Positions 46,736 through 57,722 of a DNA stretch of 64,000 nt are shown in pieces. This stretch comes from Chlorops oryzae (taxonomy: Eukaryota > Arthropoda > Insecta > Diptera > Chloropidae). The notes below the pieces were generated by a model. The model worked only from the letters and a program-made list of their open reading frames with translations, was not told the origin of the DNA and ran no database searches. Location: contig CM035806.1 in NCBI GenBank assembly GCA_020466095.1, positions 64,529,587 to 64,593,586 on the forward strand, written 5' to 3'. Each line of letters starts with the position of its first letter. The stretch's first letter is position 1. A program made the position numbers and the translations under genes.

Positions 46736-47925
46736 CTCGTATGGGTCTTTGGACCCATAAAAATTCTTTCCTTTTATGATCTTTATTAAGAAATGTTAAC
46801 AAGGTTAAATTACACTGTGATAGTTTTTTTCAAACATTTTCGAACACAAGGTCGGAGTCAACGGATTCCCCGTATTTCGGGCAAGAGAAATTGAACTGCA
46901 TCATTAGTTTTTGAGTTATCGGTAAGCCTTTATACGAGTTTTTTTAAAGGTTTTGTTGGCCACTTTTTAGTTCATATCTATGGATGTGTTGAGGTTTGGT
47001 ATTGTTAACTGACATCGCAATGTTCTCTGAGATATCTGAGGGAAAAAAAATTACAATGCAATGACTTTTGAAATATATTATATTGAAAACGTGATTGCGG
47101 TCATTTTGAGTCTTCGTCTTTCTAGTGTTAATAGACCTAAAGAGCAACACTCGCAATGGGTTTCTACAAGAACTCTAATAGAAAACAGTGATAGATGAAG
47201 AACCCAAAAATGATGCAGATACGACCGACTCAGATGAATCGAAAGTAGAGACTATAGAAACCTCGTCCACTTCAGCTTCAGAAGAGTTAAACGATTTGGA
47301 ATGACACGCTTGGAAAAGTTCTTTGCTGAATATATTGAAATCATAGATGGACACCAGGCACTAAAAATTTATTGCACCAAAATTTTCAATTCCACTTATT
47401 GTTTAGTGCTAATGCAAACTAATTTCACTATTTAGTGCTTATTGAAAAACTGTTACACTATCACAAAAAATATTGATTGGATGGATATGGGTACTATCAG
47501 TACTATTGCTACACACGATATCCTGTAATATGAAATGCTAGTCTAGTAGTCTAGTAAATCTGCCTAGTTCAACACAGTCTGGTAGGCTAGTCAATTAGCT
47601 CCCAGCAAACATTTTCGGAGTGCTCCGAAATATGAGTTCGAAATGAGTCTATTACCACGTTTATACGCATCTTCAATCCGATTTCAGTGAAAACGATTTG
47701 TGTGAAAACGCATAAATAAACGGATCACTGAATCGCACTGAACCGCATCGACTAGTGTCGCTTTTTCAAAGCGACATGAAAATGTGAAATCGACTTGTAA
47801 TGATGCATAAACGATTCGAAGTGCCTTGAGAAATATCATCATCAGCTGATTCATATCGACACGTACAGGGCTGTTAAGGTTAGGGCTGCCATGCTTGGCG
47901 ATTTCTAGCCATTTTGGCTATTTTT

Positions 47926-48856
47926 ATACCCAGCGTAAGCGGGGTATATTAGTTTTGTGCGAATCTTGTAACAGGGAGAACTAAGCTCCGGAGATATAGA
48001 CATATATATATAGAAATGACCAGGATCAAAAACTGAATCGATTTAGACATGTCCGTCTGTCCGTCCGTCCGTCCGTCTGTCCGTCTGTCCGTCTGTCCGT
48101 CCGTCCGTGGTCGGATCTCCTCCGAAACGGCTGGGCCAATCAAGTCGAAATTTGGCACACAGGTATATCGGGATCCGAGTATGATCCTAAGTAAAAATGG
48201 GAGACATCCGCCCACTGCCACGCCCACAAATGAATATAATGTGTTTTCAGTAAAATGCTTGTAACTTGCGAACCACTCAACACATTCCATTGATATTTGG
48301 TGTACTGGTAAACTACGAAAAGGGACATATCCTGGCAAAAAATGGACGCCGCCCTCCGTGAGCCACGCCCACAAATAAGCCCACAAATAAGGGCTTATCG
48401 TAACTTGTGAAGTAAAAGGCGTAGAAGGTTCAAATTCGCAACATAGGTTGACCAAGGCGAATGAAAGGTATAGGAAAAAAATTTATATGGCCCGCCCACT
48501 TCCACGCCCACAAATGGAGATTTTTCGTAACTTCCGAATTAATAGGCGTAGACGCTTCAAATTCGCAACATAGGTTGACCAAGGCAAACGAAAGGTGTAG
48601 GGAAAAAATTTAACTGGCCCGCGCGCTGCCACGCCCACAAATGAAGATTTTTCGTAACTTCCGAAGTAAAAGGCGTAGAAGCTTCGAATTCGCAACATAG
48701 GTTCACCAAGGCGAATGAAGGGTGTAGGGAACTAATTAATGTGGCCCTCCCACTGCCACGCCCACAAATAGAGAAGAAAAACATAGTGCACTCATAATGT
48801 CGGGACGCTGGGTATTTCAAAGTCGGGCTTGACCGACTTTAGCTTTCTTACTTGTT
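47926..48856 (+). mobile_element. mini-me type element, subfamily B, copy 2 (best preserved)
   Basis: Starts ACCCAGCGTAAGCGGGGTAT, followed by AACAGGGAGAACTAAGCTCC, a TA tract, AGAAATGACCAGG, CGATTTAGACATGTCC and a long (GTCC/GTCT)n tract at 48050-48108. The 3' half is a degenerate tandem array of ~127-bp units, each with CACGCCCACAAAT (48219, 48364, 48503, 48630, 48757) and CATAGGTTGACCAAGGC. It ends GGCTTGACCGACTTTAGC and TTTCTTACTTG. Confidence 0.8.
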
Positions 48857-49875
48857 GATAGACTATGGCGGTCTCGAAATACAATTTGGGAGCGTCCATA
48901 AATGATGTCACGTTTGGAGGGGGGAAGGGGCCAGCTCATCTGTGACAGTTTCATGACAGTAGGGGTCGGGGGGCTCCCGAAAATGTTATGTCACACTTAA
49001 TATACCCTGGTTAGGGTATATTTTATGCATTGGTAGACATCTCTGTTTTGTCTGATACGTGCTGTTTTCAAAGCCCTTTTGAAAGCGTTTCGAATCATAT
49101 CAGTAAAATAGTGCGCGAAAAACCGTCTTGGTCTGATGCGGTTTCACTCATTCCGCTGTATAAACGTGGTATGTTATATGTCGAAAATAAGAAAAATCAA
49201 ATAAATTTGAATTTGACTTTAAACTTATAAACGAAACAAATCCCCGACTTTCCCACACAGGAGAGAGATTTCAACATTGAAAAAAATATTTGAAATTATA
49301 AATACGTAAAAATCGAGAAATGTGTGTGTATCAATCAATAAATTTTTTTACAGCATACGATTATAAATATCACTTAAAATTTCTTAGTCTTTTTAAATTC
49401 ATAGATATGAGTGCGATAGGAGTCATATATGGCTCATATTAAGAAGTAAATAAGTCAGCTATGAGAGCAGAAAGATTCATATATCGCACCCTTGCTCCTA
49501 AACTGACACAATTCAAAAAAATCAAATTTTCAGTAGAAGCAAAAAACAGTTTGTAGAACACCTGGTGAAGTACGGAAGGAAAAAAGTGTTACACTAGTGA
49601 GGAGGTCCATTAAAGAGAAATTTTCTTTTTCTTATTTTTTATTTCAACCTACGTCTGTGGTAATACAAGCCTATTTTGAATTGTGCCATTTTAACGTCAT
49701 TTTTTTGTCAAAATCACTGTCTCAACTTAAATTGTGCCCCTTTAACTGCAAAAAATGTTTATTCTTAAAATTATTTAATAAATGTACCGAAGCCTTGCAA
49801 TACAGTAAAAAAACAAGCATAGACTAAATAAAATTGATGGTTCTGACCAAATCACACCATATTATGGTATAATTA

Positions 49876-50945
49876 CACGGTGCGACACTGAAAATACACC
49901 CGGAAAGTTACACAGTGTAGGCTGTTTATATGGTCGAATTATGCATAAAAATATTTTTGTTGTTGTTGTTGTACCCTCCAAATTTTTTTTATTTACAAAA
50001 AACTGTTTTTACAATCTTTCCGCGGTAATCTTTGAATATCTCAGTCACCGTTTTAACGATGTTCAATATGTTATATGTTTTGGAAAGAGAATTGTCAGAC
50101 CTTTCGAATGATGTATAACAATTTATTGTTTAAACAAATGAAGTGTATGTTTTTATCGCATAAACCTAGAAAAAGTGATTTTTTTTTCTCAATTTCTTAA
50201 CTTTAACCATTTTTTGTTACATAATGTTACAAGAAAAGGCAATAAAGATAGGTAATATTCTAAAAGAAAATTTTTTTACGAACAAATTGGTGTATTGATT
50301 TATTGAATTGGAACAAAACTGCGGAAGCTACGCTACTTTTTCGTAAAAAGAAAATAAAGTTTTTGTATATGATTTTTCTTCTCACATTTAAGATTTATTA
50401 AAAATGTTTAGCCAACCTTCGTCGAAGAAAAATCAAAAATCAATCACAAAAACTTTATTTTCTTTTTACGAAAAAGTAGCGTAGCTTCCGCAGTTTTGTT
50501 CCAATTCAATAAATCAATACACCAATTTGTTCGTAAAAAAATGTTCTTTTAGAATATTACCTATCTTTATTGCCTTTTCTTGTAACATTATGTAACAAAA
50601 AATGGTTAAAGTTAAGAAATTGAGAAAAAAAATCACTTTTTCTAGGTTTATGCGATAAAAACATACACTTCATTTGTTTAAACAATAAATTGTTATACAT
50701 CATTCGAAAGGTCTGACAATTCTCTTTCCAAAACATATAACATATTGAACATCGTTGAAACGGTGACTGAGATATTCAAAGATTACCGCGGAAAGATTGT
50801 AAAAACGGTTTTTTGTAAATAAAAAAAATTTGGAGGGTACAACAACAATAACAAAAATATTTTTATGCATAATACGACCATATAAACAGCCTACACTATG
50901 TAACTCTTCGGGTGTATTTAATTTTTTTTTTTTTGTAGCACCGTG
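49876..50945. mobile_element. 1.07-kb foldback element, ~500-bp arms
   Basis: Left arm 49876-50380 and right arm 50425-50945 are reverse complements at about 97% by eye, separated by a ~45-bp loop. Ends are CACGGTGC and its complement, with TTA on each side (49873-49875, 50946-50948). The 3-bp TTA target suggests a PIF/Harbinger-type element with long inverted repeats. It has no open frame of note. RNA made across it on either strand would fold into a long near-perfect duplex. Confidence 0.85.
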
Positions 50946-51507
50946 TTATTAAAGGACATTCTATACCTACTTTATATTTTTCAATTTTGTTTTCTATTTT
51001 GCGAAGAATTTGGTGATATGAAACCTTTGTGCCTCTTTAACTACAACAGTTCGAGTTCTTTTGCAAATGGTGCCTTTTTAACTACAATAATTCGAGTTCT
51101 TTTTTAAGTTGTGCTTTTTAACTGCGAAAATTAAAATTTTGGAAGTTTTATGCTGCTTACAGACTGTTGCATTTAACTGAATTTAGCTGTTATGAATTTA
51201 GCATTCATTTATCGCTGCATTTAACCTGAATTTAACCCTCTTTAATGCAGAAATAAAATCATGAGTTTAGCTGTTTCATTTTGCAACACTTTCTTTTTTG
51301 GTACTCAATTCAGATTTTAATTTAAAAGCAGCATTATTATTACCTGCAGAAACTGAGAAAGAACAACATTATAAATAAACATTTTGCTTATATATAGAAC
51401 TAATCATTTATTACATTTTTATAATATGAATCAAAGTAAGTCAGTTAAATGCAACAGTCTGTAAGCAGCATAAAACTTCCAAAATTTTAATTTTCGCAGT
51501 TAAAAAG

Positions 51508-51801
51508 CACAACTTAAAAAAGAACTCGAATTATTGTAGTTAAAAAGGCACAATTTAAAAAAGAACTTGAATTATTGTAGCTAAAGTGTCATAATTTAAA
51601 AAAGAACTCGAATTATTGTAGTTAGAGCGGCACAATTTGAAAAAGAACTCGAATTATTGTAGTTAAAAAGGCACAATTTAAAAATGAACTCTAATTTTTA
51701 TAGTTAAAAAGGCACAACTTAAAAACGAACTCGAATTATTGTTGTTAAAGCGGCACAATTTGAAAAAGAACTCAAATTTTTTTAGTTAAGGTGGCACAAC
51801 T
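51508..51801. repeat. Seven ~42-bp tandem repeats
   Basis: Consensus unit in pieces: CACAATTTAAAAAAGAACTC, then GAATTATTGTAGTTAAAAAG and G. Units differ by a few bases and have no unrelated spacers. They form part of the 49484-52370 element. Confidence 0.85.
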
Positions 51802-52564
51802 CAAAATTTTTTAAAAGCCAACTAGCCACTGAAATCAATAAAAGAAATGCAATGTTTTAAAAAAACCATTCAAGAAATATAAAAAAAAACAAGTATCTAG
51901 TCGCAATATAACTTAATGGTAGTTTGATTTTTGCTTTAAAACAAATAATTTTTGAAAAACTTATGTCAATCGGTATTATTTGATCTATAATGACATAACT
52001 TATAATAGAACAGTCAAATGAAACCACTTTTTGCGACTGAATCAGCACAATTCATAATGGTACACCACAAAAGTGATAATTTAGTTGCGCGAAAGTGGCA
52101 CATTTTAAATTAGTTCACTTTATGTGCAACAAAGTCTATCTACTTTGCAAAGACACCTTGGCATAATTCAAAATATTACTCTTTAAGTCAAACTGAAGAG
52201 GTAGTGCAACTTGCATCAAAACTGGCATAAAGTTATTTTTTGAGTTTAGGAAGATAGTAATGCGAATTAAATTTTTGCAGTAGTTAAAGATATGCATAAT
52301 GACTTCATATATGGAAAAAAGTCGATTTTGGAAAATTTTGAATTGTGCCAGTTTAGGAGCAAGGGTGCGATATGACTCCAAAATGTTCTCCTTCGTTATA
52401 TGTCTTCAAACTCATATAAGATGACCTTCGCAAGAAGGGAAACACGCTTTTTAAGGCTCTTAAGAGAGTTCGTTATGAGGGCTCCGACTCCTATCAGGAT
52501 TCATATATGAGTCTGTAACGACTCAGAATGTTTGCTGGGCTAGATCAAATTTACCTGTCTAGCA

Positions 52565-53100
52565 GAATGTTATCAACCTGCTCTAAAATCGAAGTTTTTC
52601 ATGATATTTTGATGAAATATGATATTTGAACATGTTTAAAGGCAAGTAATACGATTTCAAAAAATTGTTTAAGTGGGCGTGGCATAAGGGCGTTTTTCAA
52701 AAATTGTCTCCTACTCCCGAAATACCAATGGGACTTGAACAAAAATTGGCACGTATACTTCCTTGATAGCCAGTAACGTCCTTCCCTTGATCGGACCATT
52801 ATTAAGGGTACCTCCAGTACTAGGGTCTGTCACAAAAATCCCAAAAATGCCTCAAAATCAGACTTTATTGAAATATATCAATGAAACTTAGAATTTGAGC
52901 GTATATATAAGGGTCCGATTAAAATTCCAAAAAAATTTGAAAAGTGGGCGTGGCAAAAGGGCGGTTTTCATTTAGAAATTTAACAAAAGTCGGTATATGG
53001 GGCTCCTTATGCCCTTAAACACCTCTTGATATTAAAAATTATGTGTCTGTGTCGGGTATTCTATTGTCAGGCTCGCCTGACTATAACACCCTTACTTGTT
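52565..53100 (+). mobile_element. mini-me type element, subfamily A, 5'-truncated
   Basis: Homology begins near CTGCTCTAAAATCGAAG and runs through GTGGGCGTGGCA repeats to GTCAGGCTCGCCTGAC, CTATAACACCCTTACTTG. The core and TA/GTCY tracts are missing. Confidence 0.7.
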
Positions 53101-53644
53101 TTTATGTACAATTAAATTTTTCTGTAAGAAACCCAACACATAGAGAATTAACGCTTATATTGACTGATGCAGCAGTCGATTAAGAGTAATATTAGTTTAG
53201 AAAAATTTTTATTTTTCCTTAGAGTCAAGAGGGATTGAATGATTTTCGAGTATTGCTGGCATTTTCATGAAAATAATCAATAAAAGAAAAAAATTTAATG
53301 ACCTTTTATTAAAAATGTTGAAAATAATTGGTTCCTTAATATTCCTTTCCCTATAGTGTGCTTAGAAAGGCAGAATTTTGTTCAATTGCGCACGGAAAAA
53401 CTCCTGGGGAATATTTAGAATCCGGCTTATACCATTTCACTATGGTCCCAAATCCAATTTTTTTTTAGCATTAATTCTTAGACATAAGATATTTCGCTCA
53501 CACTTCATGTGATGGATTAATTAACATTAACAAAATTAAGAAAAATTTGAAGTGTCATCCAAATCGGCCACGCCTACCACCCACCGCCCATACAATCCAA
53601 AACGAATATTTCTTATAAAGCATTTTTTTTTTCGTCAGAATGAT

Positions 53645-53891
53645 TAACTGGCCCGCCCACTGCCACGCCCACAAATGAAGATTTTTCCTAACTTCCGAAG
53701 TAAGAAGCGTAGAAGCTTCAAATAAGCAACATAGGTTGACCAAGGCGAATGAAAGGTGTAGGAAAAACAATGTATGTAGCCCGCCCACTGCCACGCCCAC
53801 AAATGGAGAGGCAAAACATGGTACGCCAATGATATCGGGACGCTGAGTATTTCAAAGTCGGGCTTGACCGACTTAAGCTTTCTTACTTGTT
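53645..53891 (+). mobile_element. mini-me type element, subfamily B, 3' fragment
   Basis: Two CACGCCCACAAATG units followed by GGGCTTGACCGACTTAAGC and TTTCTTACTTG, as in 47926-48856. Confidence 0.7.
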
Positions 53892-54525
53892 TTTACTCTA
53901 AAAACATATTGCACAAATCACCATTTGTGATCTTATTCCAAAACAAAAATAATTTTTAAACGTTTTTTGCTGCTGCGCAAATCTTTTTCATTATTTTCCA
54001 TTGTTAGTTTAGTAAGTGACTTTGTTTATTTATTTTTAAGACACGAATTCTTAAAACAATATTTATCTCAGCTGTTCACTGTTTTATTTCTGGTTTCAAA
54101 GCGCCATCTTCGACAGCCTGTACAACGAACAAGGCTGCCATCTAAAGTTTATTGTTTTGCAGATTCTACATCATTGGCGTGTCAAAATTAATAAAATCTA
54201 CCAGTTTTTAAAAAAGCGAACAACAATCTTTTTGTGTTTATGCCAAAAACACTGGATTTGTGTTCATAGTGCATTTATTTTAAAATTCTTTGAACTTTTT
54301 GGAAACTTTTTTTTAGCATACTCTCAGTCATTCTTATTTGCATAGAAATTCTAGACACAACAATTACATCATCAAGGTGCGGGAAGTTTTTTAAAAAGTT
54401 TTTTGCATTAATTTGTTATTGGAAGCCACCGTAGAAAACTTCAATGACATATCTTTTGCCTTCGAATTATTTCCAAAAAAAATCCATTTCATAGCTTAGA
54501 TACAATCATGGGCGTATTTAATATA

Positions 54526-55405
54526 TGGGCATTTCCACAGAAAGGTCTACCGGAAATGAAAATGCCCCAGTTCCTTAAAACAATTTTTGGGTATGTACTA
54601 TCATAGTAACACATCTGAATTCCACTATTTAAGAAGATTGGTGGTTATAGTCAGCCCTCATTTCTGTAAAACATAGGTAAAGGCTTAATTTGTTGTATTT
54701 GTATTTCTTAAATTACCTTTAAAAGTGCTTTATCTATGAAATTTGGGCCATTTTAGTAACCTGATCAATAGAAGTTATCGTCCTTAATAATTCCAATCAG
54801 AAGAATCAACCAAAACAACAACAACAAAAATTCTTTAACGAATAAGTTGATAATTATCTTCTAATTACGCAAGCTCAATTAAATATTGTTTTTGATAAAA
54901 TTTTTTATTGGCCCTTCTATTTATAATACCAGAATTTATGAATTAAAAGGAAAAAGGGTTAAAATAAAAGACTATTTTCATGACTAAAACCCTTTTGAAA
55001 TTTTAGTAACGTAACGCCAGGTAACGTAACGCCAGGTAATTAAGGCCAATAAAAAACGAACGACAAACGATTTTACAATTTTAAAACTTGGAAAATGAAC
55101 TTTTATATTTTCCAATCTTATTGCTATAAGTTTAATACGAAAAGTATTGCGAAATTAGCAGAGTTTTGCAATCTTGTAATCTAAGTCAAAAACCCACTTC
55201 TGTTTTTCGTAACGTAACGCTAGGACACTTTTTTGCTTCAATACTCAAATCCTTATGGTCTATTGGTCTAATTTTTTTACTGAACATAGTGCTACTTTAT
55301 TAGTATGCAAATATTAAAAAACTTTTTTTAAATTTGCAATTCTTCATTTTAAAAAAATTTTGTTTTTCGTTCGAATGTCACGTCACGTCAAAATGGAAAT
55401 GCCCA
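54526..55405. mobile_element. 880-bp TA-flanked TIR element with CGTAACG repeats
   Basis: TGGGCATTTCCA at the left and TGGAAATGCCCA at the right, each next to TA. Inside, a GTAACGTAACGCCAG unit is tandemly doubled at about 55008-55039, with a third at about 55208 and related GTCACGTCACG near the right end. The end motif TGGAAATGCCCATA also occurs alone at about 152-166. Confidence 0.55.
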
Positions 55406-55407
55406 TA

Positions 55408-57076
55408 TGGCAGGGAGGCGACACCCACTATGAACGCACGGAAAAGTCTGGATACGACCTTGAACGAGAGATCGCGTTAATATAACATATATTGCATTAA
55501 AAACTTTATTTCATATCTGTATGTATGAACGGGTTAAGTGAGTTGGTCCGTTTTTTTTTTTTTTTTTTTTGTTGCACTGTGGCTGTATATTGACCTCAAT
55601 CTGAATTCGACATCACAAAACATGTTCGAAACTTAGCGAAATTTTGTTACTTTTAAAGTCTTTCAACTTTTTAGTGGTGCGACAAGACTCCATGATCCAT
55701 GCCATTCATTTTGGGAGGAAAATAACTTATCACTCTTTAAAAATCTATGTTTGGATGTGTAAATTATATTTCTTGTTTTCAAGTGTCAAAATGTGGCAGT
55801 AAAATTTTTTGGGGCGTGACTTTTCTAAACAAGCTCTTTTGTGGGTGTGCGCGCGCTACTTTGCGGTATTGTTGCAGCTGTGCTTTAGTTCGAAATAAAA
55901 CCAAAAATAAAAAATAATAGAACAAATTAGAGAGGCAAATCAAAATTTTCGGATTATTTATGAGGGTTTTTGCATGACTGAAAATTTAATTTATAAGCTT
56001 TTCTCATTCTGACAGTCTCAATTCTAAACAAATGTCACCTAAACAAATTACATAATTTATGGGCACTCGCTTCGTATAAAAAAATATTTTTTCCTCTTTT
56101 TTTTTTTTTTGATTTTTGGTTTGATTAAAAGTTTCCGATTTTTGTAAAACTTTATCGTTGACAGAAATCACCGCAAATTTTTTCCGTTTAATTTTTCATA
56201 ATTCCCAAAAGGATTCAACGACGTAAAAAGCAACAAAAAACAACAATAAAATAAATGAGAATTAACAAGTGACAAAGTGAAAAGTAAAAAAAAATGAAAT
56301 AGCTGTAAAAGTTAATAATTAAAAAAGGTGGAAAACTATTACATGACTTATGTATGTATGTGTCAGAGTCTCGGCAGCCCATACACATGTTTGTGTAAAG
56401 GTTTTTTTTTTGTTTGTTTTTTTTTTTGCCGAATACCTCTGGCCCGTGATCTGGCTCAAACTCTGGGTCATTGCTGTTGAAGCGAATTGTTTTATGAAAC
56501 TTTTGACTGGCGAAATTGAATATTTTCACAATTTAAGCAACAAAACGCGCAAAATCCTTCGACAAGCAATTCTGCGATGCAAAGATTTATCACAACGATT
56601 CGCAGGATTTTGTCATAAATACTTTTTTATTTATTTATTTGATTTTATTTGTTTTGTGATTTTTTGGAAGAGCTCACTGGATTTTTATAGTGCCACGATG
56701 TCGGTGTTTTTTTGTTGCCGTTGTTTTTCTTGTTGATTTTTTAGCAATAAGACCACACACAAATAAATCTTGCACCGCAATTTTGTTGACTAAAGGCAAT
56801 AAGCATTGGTTTTGTTGTATTTGCATTTCGGTTTGTGGAATTGTTTGTTAGTTATCGGAGCATTTTGTGCCAACGTCATTGCGCAGTGTGTGTGTTTGTG
56901 TGTGTGTGTGTGCATTCGGTATCGCATATTGCATAAATTGATAAACTGTCGCCAACGCGCCAAATTTGTTTTACAATACGTTCTAGAGGTAACTTGATGG
57001 AGCTCACTTCCGATTGTAATCGTAGATATGTATATGTATGTATGTATTTGTAGATTAGTTACAGTACCGGACAACA
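55408..57076. other. Intronic stretch, no gene seen
   Basis: AT-rich with poly-T runs and a (GT)n-like tract at about 56885-56912. A 128-codon open frame at 56350-56736 has no recognisable domain. Confidence 0.5.
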
Positions 57077-57078
57077 TA

Positions 57079-57720
57079 CCCAGTAGAATATTATGTCGGC
57101 GTTGAACAAGTCCGCGCGTCCTTCAGAGCGGACGTCTCGGTGAAATGCTCAGGATGACAGTGTCAGCGAGGTGGAGCGAAAAAGTCATGCCCGAGTGTCA
57201 TTTCCATTTTGAACTCGTCTTGCTTGAATCTCATTAGCTGCTTAAATTTAAATAGGGTTTTAGCGTCAGGATATCATTTGCAAGATGAAGCGTATGGCAT
57301 GCATACTGGCCTCACAATCAGAAGATCGCGGGTTCGATCCCTGGCCCCGAGCCAAACAATAATTGTAGAAGCAGAAATATTTAAAAAAAAAAAATTCGAA
57401 ATACACAAAAACACGATGAAAAATCCTCTCTCTCGAAGAACGAGTTTCCTGCACTCAGGAGAAAGAGAGAGAGAGAGAGAGAGAGTTGTCAAACGATCTC
57501 TAAAAATAGACACTGAGAGAGAAAAGAGCACGTGCAGCTCTCAAATACTTTTTTCGCTATAGCGGACTTTCTCGCGCCGCCCCGATCACTTTGTCCGGCG
57601 TGGTGTGCAATGCCATTTGTGTAGAAATATCACCGCGCGACTCCTTTACAAAGCGAGACGGGACGGCTCCTTTTTCATGCTGATTTCATCGCGGAAGTCC
57701 GCCTGACATTTTCTACTGGG
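57079..57720. mobile_element. 642-bp TA-flanked TIR element with tRNA-like module
   Basis: Ends CCCAGTAGAA and TTCTACTGGG, with TA on both sides (57077-57078, 57721-57722) and further symmetry (GTCGGCG against GTCAGGCGGAC on the mirrored arm). GCGGAC/GTCCGC motifs recur subterminally. The centre carries a tRNA-like module (57286-57356) and a GA microsatellite (57460-57484). No transposase. Confidence 0.7.
57286..57356 (+). repeat. tRNA-like module inside TIR element
   Basis: Contains a perfect B box GGTTCGATCCC with a T-stem pairing at four of five positions, ending CCCCGAGCC. The A-box region (TATGGCATGCATACTGG) is divergent. It may be a decayed tRNA or SINE head. Confidence 0.45.
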
Positions 57721-57722
57721 TA

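Larger units (their letters stand above)
49484..52370. mobile_element. 2.9-kb TIR element with 42-bp tandem repeats and nested palindrome
   Basis: Inverted ends TCGCACCCTTGCTCCTAAAC, continuing TG-(g/a)-CACAATTCAAAA, flanked by TA (or ATAT) on both sides. Motifs of the type GGCACAATTT and AGTTAAAAAGG recur across both arms. The right arm has seven ~42-bp direct repeats at about 51508-51801 and the left arm has inverted relatives at about 51025-51130. The segments 51125-51190 and 51435-51500 are near-perfect inverted copies. A separate foldback element (49876-50945) is nested in the left arm. No transposase is seen. Confidence 0.7.

Noticed and set aside
51508..51801. Regular ~42-bp repeats that could look like a CRISPR array
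   Set aside because: Units are directly abutting and degenerate with no unique spacers or cas genes, and the DNA is eukaryotic intron; it is a transposon-internal tandem repeat.
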